DNA of 64,000 nt from assembly GCF_001553605.1 (NCBI RefSeq), contig NZ_CP014229.1:3624501-3688500 (forward strand). Reading direction: 5' to 3'. The notes beneath the pieces were generated by a model, which saw only the letters and a program-made list of their open reading frames with translations, did no database searches and was not told where the DNA came from. The DNA comes from Desulfovibrio fairfieldensis. GTDB lineage: Bacteria > Desulfobacterota > Desulfovibrionia > Desulfovibrionales > Desulfovibrionaceae. Position 1 is the stretch's first letter, and each line of letters begins with the position of its first letter. Position numbers and translations under genes: made by a program. Shown piece by piece: positions 32,960 to 42,136 of the stretch.

Positions 32960-34365
32960 AAAAAACGTTGACGATTCTGGTGGCCGACGACGACGCCACG
33001 CACCGTGAAGTATTGCGGACCCTGCTTGAGGAATGGGGCTACGCGGTCCGGGAGGCCGTGGACGGCGAGCATGCGGTGGCGCTGTGCCGGGAGCAGCCCT
33101 TTGATCTGGTGCTCATGGACGTGCGCATGCCCAAAAAATCCGGCCTGGAGGCCCTGAAGGAGATCAAGGTCCACAATCCCGCCGTGCCGGTGCTGATCAT
33201 GACCGCCTTCTCGGAAGTCGCGGCGGCGGTGGAAGCCATCAAGTCCGGCGCGTACGACTATCTGACCAAACCCCTGGACTTTGAAAAGCTCAAGGTCGTG
33301 TTGCGCAATGTTTTCGCCCATGTGGGGCTGATCCGGGAAAACGCCACCCTGTCCCGCAGCCTTGCCGCCACCGAGGCGCAGACGGGCATGGTGGGGCGCA
33401 GCGAATCCATGCGCGCGCTCTGGGAGATGGTCCGCACCATCGCGCCCACGGACGCCACGGTGCTGATCACCGGCGAGTCCGGCACGGGCAAGGAACTGGT
33501 GGCCAAGGCCGTCCATGCCGCCAGCCGCCGGGCGCGGGGGCCGTTTGTGGCGGTGAACTGCGCGGCCCTGACCGAGTCCTTGCTGGCCTCGGAACTGTTC
33601 GGGCACGAAAAGGGCGCGTTTACCGGCGCGGACAAAAAGCATGAGGGGCATTTTCTCAAGGCGGACGGCGGCACGATTTTTCTGGATGAAATCGGGGAAA
33701 TGCCGCTCTCCATGCAGGTCAAGCTGCTGCGCGTGATCCAGGAGCGCGAGGTGCTCAGCGTCGGCGGCAACAAGGCCGTGCCCGTGGATGTGCGTATCAT
33801 CGCGGCGACCAACCGCGATCTGGCCAAGGAAGTGGCTGCCGGAACGTTCCGCCAGGATCTGTACTACAGGTTGAACGTGGTCACCCTGGCCCTGCCGCCC
33901 CTGCGCGAACGCGCGGACGATATTCCTCTGCTCGCCCAGCATTTCATGGCCCGTTTTGCGGACAAGAACAACAAGAAGATCAAGGGGTTCACGCCGGGAG
34001 CCATGGACCGCCTGGTGCGCTATGCCTGGCCGGGCAATGTGCGGGAACTGGAAAACGTCATCGAGCGGGCGTCCATCCTGCTGCTGGGAGAGCATATCAG
34101 CGAGCGGGAGCTGCCGGAGCGCTTCGCCGCGTCCCAGGGCGATGCCCTGACGGACGCCCTGACCACGGATTGCCCCACCCTGGAAGACGTTGAGCGGGCC
34201 GTGATTTTGAAAACCCTGAAACGCTTCGGCGGCAACAAGACCGAGGCGGCCAAGGCCCTGGGCATCACCCGCAAGACGCTGCACGCCAAGTTGAGCAAGT
34301 ATCAGTCCGCACAGGAGGGTATGCCGGAGGGAGAGGATGAGGACAAGGGCGCGGCAACGAGCTAG
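32956..34365 (+). CDS. zraR: Sigma-54-dependent response regulator of the ZraR type
   Basis: 469 residues: receiver domain with acidic pocket 'ADDDA' and phospho-acceptor Asp55 in 'LMDVRMP', AAA+ domain with 'GESGTGKE', 'GAFTGA' and 'GGTIFLDEIGEM', and Fis-type HTH ('EAAKALGITRKTLHAKLSKY'). All residues needed for phosphorylation and sigma-54 contact are present. Start ATG overlaps the zraS stop and has GGAGGTGAGG upstream. Expected target: the perfect sigma-54 promoter of zraP at 31013-31028. A poorly defined tail of 20 residues follows the HTH. Confidence 0.92.
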   Translation: MKKTLTILVADDDATHREVLRTLLEEWGYAVREAVDGEHAVALCREQPFDLVLMDVRMPKKSGLEALKEIKVHNPAVPVLIMTAFSEVAAAVEAIKSGAYDYLTKPLDFEKLKVVLRNVFAHVGLIRENATLSRSLAATEAQTGMVGRSESMRALWEMVRTIAPTDATVLITGESGTGKELVAKAVHAASRRARGPFVAVNCAALTESLLASELFGHEKGAFTGADKKHEGHFLKADGGTIFLDEIGEMPLSMQVKLLRVIQEREVLSVGGNKAVPVDVRIIAATNRDLAKEVAAGTFRQDLYYRLNVVTLALPPLRERADDIPLLAQHFMARFADKNNKKIKGFTPGAMDRLVRYAWPGNVRELENVIERASILLLGEHISERELPERFAASQGDALTDALTTDCPTLEDVERAVILKTLKRFGGNKTEAAKALGITRKTLHAKLSKYQSAQEGMPEGEDEDKGAATS

Positions 34366-34487
34366 GCTTAGGCCTCGTTTTCATGGGTGAAAACTGTGCC
34401 CGAAGGGCGAAAAAAGGCATCCGGTTTCGTGCATCCCTGCCCGCTGTCATGGACATCCGGGCAAGCGCATGCCATAATAACTTGGCT

Positions 34488-34637
34488 TAGGGCCTGTTGA
34501 CACTATAGAATTTTTGCCCGCTCGCTACGTCAGATTTCATCTGCTTTTTCGGTCGAGTACCAAAAGAGTACACTCCATCAAAGCAGGCTTATCTTCCTTG
34601 CGAGTGAACAAAAATTCTATAGTGTCAACAGGTCCTA
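34488..34637. repeat. Structured palindromic element E2
   Basis: 29-bp arms starting TAGGgCCTGTTGACAC differ by one base from their inverted partner at 34609-34637. Inner helices CGCTCGC/GCGAGTG, CTGCTTT/AAAGCAG and GAGTACcaaaaGAGTAC-type tip covary with those of E3. Confidence 0.85.
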
Positions 34638-34698
34638 GTTGGTCCGGTTCCGTCCGGAAGCGGAGCCGCATTTTTTCGTCCATCCGCGGGAGATGCCC

Positions 34699-36506
34699 AT
34701 GATCGACAGCTCAGCCTATGGCGCGGCGCTGGAAGACCGTCTGGCGCGCATGCCGGGCGGCGTATGCGGCTCGGACAACTGGCTTTTGCTCCACGCCAAC
34801 GACGCTCTGCGGGACATGCTCGGCATTCGGGGCGAGATTTTGCCCAGCACGGCCCTGAGCCGCTGGCTGAGCCAGGGCGTTCTGGAAGGCTTTCACGAGG
34901 CCGGGGGCTCGGAGGGCACGCCCGGCGAGCAGGGCCGGATGATCTTCCGCCATCCGTGCGGCGCCAGCTATCTGTTCTACTGGTGGGGGACGTGAGCAAA
35001 AGCCACGGCCCGGTACGCTGTTTCACCGTGTATGAAATCCCCATGGGCGAGCTGGACCAGGCCGCCCGGCTGTCCTGGCGCGAACTGGACAGCATGCTGG
35101 AATTCATTCACGACGGCATCTGGGTCATTGACGCCGACGGCGTCACCCGGCGCGTCAACCGGGCCATGGAGCGCATTGCCGGGATCAAGGCCGAAGAGGT
35201 GGTGGGCCGGCACGTGACCAAGCCTCTGCAGGAGGGGCGCTTCAAAACCTGTGTGACCCTGCGGGCCCTGAAGGCCCGGCATACCGTGACCCTCTTTGAC
35301 GATTACGCCAACGGCAAACGCTGCCTGAACACCAGTACGCCGGTGTTTGACGAAAACGGCAAGGTCTGGCGCGTGATCGCGGTCATCCGCGACATTACGG
35401 AGCTGGAGAGCCTTCAGAAAAAGCTCTCCAACCTGGAAGTGGAGGCCATGGCCTACAAGCTCCGCGCCCAGGGCCTGGAGAGCGAAGCCAACAGCGGCCT
35501 CATGGGCCAGAGCCTGCTGCTGCACCGCGTGCGCCAGGACATCGTCAAGGCCGCGCATTCCGACGCCGTGACCTTGATCCTGGGCGAGACCGGCACCGGC
35601 AAATCCTTGGCCGCCAAGATCATCCACGACATGAGCCACAGGGCGGAAAAGCCTTTTGTGGTGGTCAACTGCGGGGCCATGCCCGCTGCGCTCATGGAAT
35701 CGGAACTGTTCGGCTACGAGGGAGGCGCGTTCACCGGAGCCTCCAAAGGCGGCAAGCCGGGCATGCTGGAGCTGGCCAGCGGCGGCACGCTGCTGCTGGA
35801 CGAAATCGGCGAACTCTCCCTGCCCATGCAGGCCAAGCTGTTGCATGTGCTGGACGGCCAGCCCTTCTACCGGGTGGGGGGCACCCGCGCCATCGCCGTG
35901 GACACTAGGGTGATCGCGGCCACCAACAAGCCTTTGGACAAAATGGTGGCCGACGGCCAGTTCCGCGAAGACCTCTTCTACCGTTTGCGCGTGCTGAACG
36001 TGGACATGCCGCCCCTGCGCGAACGCAAGGACGACATTCTGATGCTGGCTTGGCATTTTCTGCGCAAGATCAGTGAAGGCACCGGCACGGACAAGCGCCT
36101 GGACCCGCGCACGGAGCAGCTCTTCCTGGCCTACAACTGGCCGGGCAACGTGCGCGAGCTGCAATCCGTGATCCAGTCCCTGGTCACACTGGCCGAGACG
36201 GAAATCATCGCTCCGGCCGACCTGCCTTCCTACATGCGGGAATCGGCCAGCGCGCCGCGTGAAGTGTCCCGGACGGAACAATCCCTGACCCGGGCCGTGG
36301 AGGCTCTGGAAAAAAGCATGCTGGCTGAGGCTCTGGCCGAAGCGGGCAGCACCTACAAGGCCGCCCGTCGCCTGGGCATCAGCCAGTCTTCGGTGGTGCG
36401 GAAAGCGAAAAAATACGGTATCCACGCCGAGGGCGAGGCACGGGACGCCCGGATCGGAGAAAAACCCGGCCCGGCGGAAGATGCGCCTGCCTTGAACATT
36501 GCCTAG
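34699..36506 (+). pseudogene. PAS/sigma-54 activator gene split by a frameshift in a G5 run
   Basis: Two overlapping frames form one protein of about 600 residues. The first (ATG 34699, GGGAG upstream) runs '...FRHPCGASYLFYWWG' and stops at 34995; the second continues '...GDVSKSHGPVRCFTVYEIPM'. Adding one G to GGGGG at 34985-34989 joins them exactly. The rest contains a PAS domain ('LEFIHDGIWVIDADGVTRRV'), a AAA+ domain with 'GETGTGKS', 'GAFTGA' and 'WPGNVREL', and a Fis HTH ('AARRLGISQSSVVRKAKKYG'). Either a sequencing or natural deletion, phase variation or slippage. The AAA+ part alone may still be made. Confidence 0.85.
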
Positions 36507-36580
36507 TGCCTAATTTGAAAAATTAGACACGCAAAACCCGTAGGGTTTTGCGGCAACGCGTCGCCGCATCTGGAGAACGT

Positions 36581-37186
36581 ATGGATGACATTACTGTCGG
36601 CAAAATAATCAGCATGAGCATCAAGCTGTACGCGCTGATGACGCCGCCCGCAGTGCTCAGCGCCTTTATCAGCGGCACCAGAAGCCTCGACAGAGAGCAG
36701 AAGGCCCTGACGGCCTGTAAAACATCCGTGGCGATTTTCATCATCGGCACGTTTCTTTTTTTGTTCGGTTCGCATCTGTTCACGCTGTTCGGCTTCACCC
36801 TGGACGCCTTTCGCATCGGCGTGGGCCTGCTGCTCTTTTTGACCGCCATCTCGCTGATGAACGACGACTGCACCCAGCCGCGCACCAGGCAGGAAGGCGA
36901 CATCAGCGTGGTGCCGCTGGCAATTCCCCTGGGCATGGGGCCTTCGGCCATCGGCGCGGTCATGGTTGTGGGCGCCACCACCGAGGGCCTGAATGATGTG
37001 CTGTCCGGAGTTTTCTGCCTGCTGCTGGCTTCGTTCGGCATGTTTCTGTTGTTGTGCATGGCCGACAAGGTGGAGAAAGTGCTGGGCGACACGGGCATCG
37101 CCGTGATGTCCAAACTCACGGCCCTGCTGTTGTCGGCCATTGCGGCCCAGGTTATTTTTACGGGGATCACCGCTTTTTTGAAGTAG
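36581..37186 (+). CDS. MarC family integral membrane protein (copy 1)
   Basis: 201 residues, six predicted transmembrane helices ('IKLYALMTPPAVLSAFISG', 'VAIFIIGTFLFLFGSHLFTL', and others). Family signature 'VVPLAIPLGMGPSAIGAVMV' matches MarC/YhcE-like proteins. Function of the family is unsettled; amino-acid or metal transport have been proposed. ATG at 36581 with TGGAG upstream. It is followed by a close paralogue after 138 bp, evidently a tandem duplication. Confidence 0.88.
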   Translation: MDDITVGKIISMSIKLYALMTPPAVLSAFISGTRSLDREQKALTACKTSVAIFIIGTFLFLFGSHLFTLFGFTLDAFRIGVGLLLFLTAISLMNDDCTQPRTRQEGDISVVPLAIPLGMGPSAIGAVMVVGATTEGLNDVLSGVFCLLLASFGMFLLLCMADKVEKVLGDTGIAVMSKLTALLLSAIAAQVIFTGITAFLK

Positions 37187-37324
37187 TGCCGTGCCTGTTT
37201 GGGCGAAGCGAATTACGGGCATCGACAGCACAGACAACCACGTTTTTCGGCGTAGCGATCTTAACACGTAAAAGAAGTTTTAAGTGCTGCATTATAGTGG
37301 ATCGGAGCGGCAAGGGAGAGGGGT

Positions 37325-37927
37325 ATGGAAGGCATTGTCAGCGAAGTGGTCGGGACGAGCATCAAGCTGTATGCGCTGATGACGCCGCCCGCCGTGCTCA
37401 GCGCTTTTATCAGCGGCACCAAGGAATACGGCAAAAAACAGAAAGTCACTGTGGCCTTTAAAACCTCCACGGCGATTTTCATTATCGGCGTGGTGCTCTA
37501 TCTGTTCGGCTCCAATCTGTTCGAGCTGTTCGGCTTTACCCTGGACGCCTTCCGCATCGGTTCGGGCGTGCTGCTCATGCTGACCGCCGTGGCCCTGATG
37601 AACGATGACGGCTCGCAGGTCCACACCAAGCGCGAGGGCGACATCAGCGTGGTGCCCCTGGCCATTCCCCTGGGCATGGGACCGGCCTCCATCGGCGCGG
37701 TCATGGTCATGGGCGCGTCCGCCGAGGACCTGCATGAAATGCTGGTGGGCGTGTTTTCCCTGCTGCTGGCGGCCGCGGGCATGTTTCTGCTGCTCTGCCT
37801 GGCCGACGGCGTGGCCCGGGTGCTGCGCCGCACTGGCATTGCCGTGCTGTCCAAGCTCACGGGCCTGCTGCTGGCGGCCATTGCGGCCCAGGTGATCTTC
37901 ACGGGGGTCAGCGCGTTTTTGAAATAG
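37325..37927 (+). CDS. MarC family integral membrane protein (copy 2)
   Basis: 200 residues, closely similar to the preceding protein along its whole length ('SIKLYALMTPPAVLSAFISG', 'VVPLAIPLGMGPASIGAVMV', 'LTGLLLAAIAAQVIFTGVSA'). Divergence is greatest in the cytosolic loop (residues about 88-105). ATG at 37325 with AAGGGAGAGG upstream gives this copy its own good ribosome-binding site. The pair may form a heteromeric complex or be dosage related; inference. Confidence 0.88.
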   Translation: MEGIVSEVVGTSIKLYALMTPPAVLSAFISGTKEYGKKQKVTVAFKTSTAIFIIGVVLYLFGSNLFELFGFTLDAFRIGSGVLLMLTAVALMNDDGSQVHTKREGDISVVPLAIPLGMGPASIGAVMVMGASAEDLHEMLVGVFSLLLAAAGMFLLLCLADGVARVLRRTGIAVLSKLTGLLLAAIAAQVIFTGVSAFLK

Positions 37928-38104
37928 GGCATTTCAACTTTGAAACGCGTACTCTTTCAAAGATAATCTGTTCTAAAGGTTTTTTCCGGGCAAGCCGTCT
38001 TGCGGAGACCGTCTGTTTTTCCGGTAAGCGGGAACTTCAAGTGTAACAGCGGCCGTCCCGCGTGCGCGGGCGGCGTTCCGGCGGAAGCCGGGAGGGGGGT
38101 CAGG

Positions 38105-39415
38105 GTGCGACTGCTGGAAACATATTTTAATCCCGCCGCCAGGGGCAGCTCCGTCAGAAAGGAGTGTCTGGCCGGGCTGACCAGTTTCATGGCCATGTGC
38201 TATCTCATCTTTGTGGTGCCGTCCATGCTGGCCGACGCGGGCATGCCCAAGGATTCCGCCGTGGCCGCCACCATCTGGGTGAGCATTCTGGCGACCCTGC
38301 TCATGGGCCTGTGGGCGAAATTCCCGGTGGGCGTGGCGCCGGGCCTGGGCATCACGGCCTTTTTCGCCTACTACATCTGTGGTCCCGCGGGCTATACCTG
38401 GCAGACGGGTCTGGGCGCGGTGTTCATTTCCGGCCTGGTGTTTCTGCTGCTCACGGCGACCCGCGTGCGCCAGATGATCATCAATGCCGTGCCCATGGAC
38501 CTGAAATACGCCATTGTGGTGGGCATCGGCGCGTTCATCGCCTTTATCGGCATGAAAAGCTGCGGCATTGTGGCGGCGGACCCCTCCACTTTCGTGACCC
38601 TGGGCAATCTGGGCCAGCCCCAGACCCTGCTGGCCGTGGCCGGGGTCTTTCTGATCGGCGCGCTGATGGCCCTGCGCATTCCCGGCGCCATGATCATCGG
38701 CATTCTGGCCATCACCCTGGCGGGCATGCTGCTGGGGGTTTCGCCCGTGCCCAGCGGGGCGATTTTTTCCGGCAAACTGCCCCTGCCCACGGAGACCCTC
38801 TTGCAGATGGATCTCAAGGGCGCGCTGCACCACGGCCTGTTTTCCATTATTTTCACCCTGACCATGGTGGACCTGTTCGACAATATGGGCGTGCTCATCG
38901 GCCTGGCGCACAAGGCCGGTTTCATGCGCGAGGACGGGCATATTGAAAACCTGGACAAAGCCCTGATCACCGACTCCCTGGCGACCATGTCCAGCGCCCT
39001 GCTGGGAGCCACCACGGCCACCAGCTATCTGGAAAGCGCCACGGGCGTGGCCGAGGGCGGCCGCACCGGCCTGACCGCCGTGGTCATTGCCGGGCTGTTC
39101 TTTCTCTCGCTGTTTTTCGCGCCCCTGGTGGCCCTGGTGCCGTCTTTCGCCACCGCGCCCGTGCTGATCATCGTGGGCGCGCTGATGATGCAGGAAGTGG
39201 GGCGCATCCGCTTCGCGGACTTCACCGTGGCCCTGCCCGCCTTTCTGACCATCGTGAGCATGCCCCTGACCTTCAACATCGCCACGGGCTTTGGTTTCGG
39301 CTTTGTGAGCTGGGTGGGCATCAAGCTGCTGTCGGGCCGCTTCAAGGACGTCAATCTGATCATGTGCCTGATTGCGCTGTGCTTCGGGATCAATTTTGCC
39401 CTGCGCCTGCATTAG
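38105..39415 (+). CDS. AzgA-type (NCS2) purine permease
   Basis: 436 residues, about 12-14 transmembrane helices. Signatures of the AzgA/GhxP/AdeQ group: 'EVCLAGLTSF'-like opening 'KECLAGLTSFMAMCYLIFVV', 'GVAPGLGITAFFAYY', 'TDSLATMSSALLGATTATSY', 'ESATGVAEGGRTGLTAVVI'. Imports adenine, guanine or hypoxanthine by proton symport. GTG at 38105 follows GGGAGGGGGGTCAGG, and an in-frame upstream extension lies in a GC-rich leader with a CCCGCGTGCGCGGG hairpin. Its TAG stop is the first triplet of repeat element E3. No purine riboswitch is seen in the 180-bp leader. Confidence 0.9.
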   Translation: MRLLETYFNPAARGSSVRKECLAGLTSFMAMCYLIFVVPSMLADAGMPKDSAVAATIWVSILATLLMGLWAKFPVGVAPGLGITAFFAYYICGPAGYTWQTGLGAVFISGLVFLLLTATRVRQMIINAVPMDLKYAIVVGIGAFIAFIGMKSCGIVAADPSTFVTLGNLGQPQTLLAVAGVFLIGALMALRIPGAMIIGILAITLAGMLLGVSPVPSGAIFSGKLPLPTETLLQMDLKGALHHGLFSIIFTLTMVDLFDNMGVLIGLAHKAGFMREDGHIENLDKALITDSLATMSSALLGATTATSYLESATGVAEGGRTGLTAVVIAGLFFLSLFFAPLVALVPSFATAPVLIIVGALMMQEVGRIRFADFTVALPAFLTIVSMPLTFNIATGFGFGFVSWVGIKLLSGRFKDVNLIMCLIALCFGINFALRLH

Positions 39416-39560
39416 GAAACGCTGAGTAGTGAGGATTTTTGCCCTCTGCCCGCGTCAGGATCGCCCCGTGCGAAGGTCGAATATGCTTGAATATACTCCC
39501 TTCGCCCAAGGCTCGCCTTTCTTGGCGGAGAACAAAAATCCTCACTACTCAGCGTTTCCT
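39414..39560. repeat. Structured palindromic element E3
   Basis: Perfect 28-bp arms starting AGGAAACGCTGAGTAGTG, plus inner helices CTCTGCC/GGCGGAG, GCGAAGG/CCCTTCGC and an ATATgcttgaATAT tip. The 5' end coincides with the azgA stop codon. Confidence 0.85.
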
Positions 39561-39683
39561 TAACGCTCTGAACATCCATGCCGTGAGGCGACAGCCGGTC
39601 GAAAAGGCATTCTTTCTTGGCAGAGGGCAAAATTTCTCGTAGCCTGTGCGGACCTTCGGACAATTTCCGCAAGAGGGGGCAGG

Positions 39684-41192
39684 ATGGTGGAAAAGGGACA
39701 GGTCAAACGCGAAATGCTGGGCAGCCGTCTGGGCTTTCTTCTGCTGTCGGCGGGCTGCGCCATCGGCCTCGGCAACGTCTGGCGTTTTCCGTATATCACC
39801 GGCGCTTACGGCGGCGCCATTTTTGTGGGCATTTATATTTTCTTTCTCTTCGCCATTCTGCCCATCATGATCATGGAATTCGCCGTGGGCCGCGCCTCGC
39901 GCCGGAACATGGGCCTGGCCCTGCGGGTGCTGGAACCCGCGGGCACGTACTGGCACCGTTTCGGCTGGGTGGCCCTGGTGGGCAGCTATATGCTGATGAT
40001 GTTCTACACCACGGTGACCGGCTGGATGCTTTCCTACTGCTGGTTCATGGCCTCGGGCGCGTTGTCCGGGCTCACGCCCGAGGGCGTGGGCGGCTTTTTC
40101 AAGGCGGCTCTGGGCCGGGTGGATGTGCAGATCATCGGCATGAGTCTGAGCGTGGTTCTGGGCTTCGGCGTCTGCGCCCTGGGCGTGCAGAAGGGCGTGG
40201 AGCGCGTGGTCAAGCTGATGATGGTGGGCCTGCTGCTGATTCTGGTGCTTCTGGTGGCCCGCGCGCTGCTGCTGCCCGGCGCGGGCGCGGGCGTGCGCTT
40301 CTACCTTGTGCCGGACTGGGGCAAGTTCAGCGAGGTGGGCCTGCTCAACGTCTGCAACGCGGCCATGAACCAGGCATTTTTCGCCCTTTCCGTGGGCATC
40401 GGGGCCATGACCATCTTCGGCAGCTACCAGCCCAAGGACCGCTCCCTCACCGGGGAGGCGCTCTGGATCATGGGCCTGGACACCTTTGTGGGCATCATGG
40501 CCGGGCTGATCATTTTTCCGGCTTGCTTCGCCTTCGGCGTGGAGCCCGGCGCCGGGCCGGGTCTGGTTTTCGTGACACTGCCCAATATCTTCAATTCCAT
40601 GGGCGGCGGCCGCCTCTGGGGCACGCTCTTTTTCATCTTTCTGGCTTTCGCCTCCCTGTCCACGGTCATCGCGGTGTTTGAAAACATCATTTCCTACAGC
40701 GCCGACGTCTGGGGCATGCCCCGCCGCCGGGCCACGGTGCTGCATGCCGGGGCCATGTGGCTGCTGTCCCTGCCCTGCGCCCTGGGCTTCAACCTGCTGA
40801 GCTTCGTGCAGCCCCTGGGCGCGGGCAGCAGCATTCTGGATTTTGAGGATTTTCTGATCAGCAACAACGTCCTGCCCCTGGGCGGTCTGCTTTTTCTGCT
40901 GTTCTGCTGCCGGCGGCGCGGCTGGGGCTGGGAGAATTTCCTGACCGAAGTGGACCAGGGGGTGGGCGTCAAGTTTCCGCCCTGGCTGCGCGGCTATCTG
41001 ACCTGGATACTGCCCGCTCTGATCCTCGTGCTCTTCGCGGTCGGCTATGTGGAGAAGTTCGGGCTCATGGAACATCTGAAATTGTTCTGGGCCACCGCAT
41101 ACCGGCCCGGTATGGGAGGCTGGATCGTCGGAATCCTGGCGGCCGGGACGTTGCTTTGGCGGCTGCTGGCCAGGCGGCGTTCGCGCCGCTGA
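39684..41192 (+). CDS. Neurotransmitter:sodium symporter family transporter
   Basis: 502 residues, about 12 transmembrane helices in the LeuT fold. N-terminal signature 'GCAIGLGNVWRFPYITGAYG' (sodium/substrate unwound helix 1), 'NQAFFALSVGIGAMTIFGSY' (helix 6) and 'FASLSTVIAVFENIISYSAD'. Bacterial members carry amino acids such as Leu, Trp or Tyr with sodium. ATG at 39684 with AGGGGGCAGG upstream. Between E3 and lepB, same strand as lepB. Substrate is not predictable. Confidence 0.9.
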   Translation: MVEKGQVKREMLGSRLGFLLLSAGCAIGLGNVWRFPYITGAYGGAIFVGIYIFFLFAILPIMIMEFAVGRASRRNMGLALRVLEPAGTYWHRFGWVALVGSYMLMMFYTTVTGWMLSYCWFMASGALSGLTPEGVGGFFKAALGRVDVQIIGMSLSVVLGFGVCALGVQKGVERVVKLMMVGLLLILVLLVARALLLPGAGAGVRFYLVPDWGKFSEVGLLNVCNAAMNQAFFALSVGIGAMTIFGSYQPKDRSLTGEALWIMGLDTFVGIMAGLIIFPACFAFGVEPGAGPGLVFVTLPNIFNSMGGGRLWGTLFFIFLAFASLSTVIAVFENIISYSADVWGMPRRRATVLHAGAMWLLSLPCALGFNLLSFVQPLGAGSSILDFEDFLISNNVLPLGGLLFLLFCCRRRGWGWENFLTEVDQGVGVKFPPWLRGYLTWILPALILVLFAVGYVEKFGLMEHLKLFWATAYRPGMGGWIVGILAAGTLLWRLLARRRSRR

Positions 41193-41314
41193 GGCCGGAA
41201 CAAGGCCCGCTTGCGCGCGACGGCGGCTTGCCATCGGAAGAACATCACGGCATACTGCGGACTCCCGTCCGCCGGGAGGCGCATCCCGGAATCCGCCCTG
41301 AACAAGGAATCGCT

Positions 41315-41941
41315 ATGAAACCCACCCTGCTGCAACAAAAAGCGCGCCCCAAGAAACCGCTCTGGCGTGAATACGGTGAAGCCTTGCTGGTAGCTCTGGT
41401 CCTGGCCCTGGTGATCCGCACCTTTGTGGTGCAGGCCTTCAAGATCCCCTCGGAATCCATGCTTCAGACCCTGCTGGTGGGCGACCATCTGCTGGCCAGC
41501 AAATTCGCCTACGGGATCAAAATCCCCTTTACCGACACCTATGTCTACAAGGGCGACGATCCGGCCAGGGGCGACGTCATCATCTTCAAGTACCCCAATG
41601 ATCCCAGCGTGGACTATATCAAGCGGATCATCGGCGTGCCCGGCGACGTCATTGAGGTGCGCAACAAGCAGCTCTATCGCAACGGCCAGCCCGTAAAGGA
41701 ATCCTACATCCGCTTTGCGGATCCTGACGGCGTCGAACCCGTTCGGGACAATTACGGGCCGGTCACCGTGCCGCCCAGCAAATACTTCGTCATGGGCGAC
41801 AACCGTGACAATTCGCTGGACTCCCGTTTCTGGGGCTTTGTGGACCGCAGCGCCATCCGGGCCAAGGCCTGGCGCATCTACTGGTCCTGGGGCGGGCTGG
41901 ACGATATCCGCTGGGGACGCATCGGGCAGCAGATCCACTAG
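41315..41941 (+). CDS. lepB: Signal peptidase I
   Basis: 208 residues, S26A peptidase cutting signal peptides on the periplasmic side. One N-terminal transmembrane helix ('EALLVALVLALVIRTFVVQ', about 22-40), catalytic Ser48 in 'IPSESM', catalytic Lys in 'DYIKRIIGVPGD', and box E 'MGDNRDNSLDSRFWG'. Normal length for the simple form. ATG at 41315 with AAGGAA upstream. The stop codon TAG is the first triplet of repeat element E4. Confidence 0.95.
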   Translation: MKPTLLQQKARPKKPLWREYGEALLVALVLALVIRTFVVQAFKIPSESMLQTLLVGDHLLASKFAYGIKIPFTDTYVYKGDDPARGDVIIFKYPNDPSVDYIKRIIGVPGDVIEVRNKQLYRNGQPVKESYIRFADPDGVEPVRDNYGPVTVPPSKYFVMGDNRDNSLDSRFWGFVDRSAIRAKAWRIYWSWGGLDDIRWGRIGQQIH

Positions 41942-42080
41942 GAGCTGTCTCTAAATTGCCCTTTCGCCCTCTGCCGACGTCAGGCTCGCCCCGTGCGAAG
42001 GTCGGGTTTGAATACACTCCCTCCGCCCAGGACTCGCCTTCCTTGGCGGAGAGCGAACATCCTTATTTAGAAACAGCTCC
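41941..42080. repeat. Structured palindromic element E4
   Basis: Starts TAGGAGCTGTCTCTAAAT (lepB stop included) and ends ATTTAGAAACAGCTCC. Inner helices CTCTGCC/GGCGGAG and GCGAAGG/CCTCCGC. The tip is shortened relative to E3. Confidence 0.8.
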
Positions 42081-42136
42081 AAGGGCGGATTAACTTCAAT
42101 GTTACATTGCTCCGGCTCGGCGCTGATGGCGCGGCT

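Noticed and set aside
31136..34284. Long minus-strand frames opposite zraS and zraR
   Set aside because: Antisense to the two-component genes.
37930..38104. Purine riboswitch in front of azgA
   Set aside because: The three-helix purine aptamer consensus was looked for and not found; only simple GC hairpins.
39549..41234. 561-codon minus-strand frame opposite the SNF transporter
   Set aside because: No motifs; the plus strand has a complete LeuT-fold protein.
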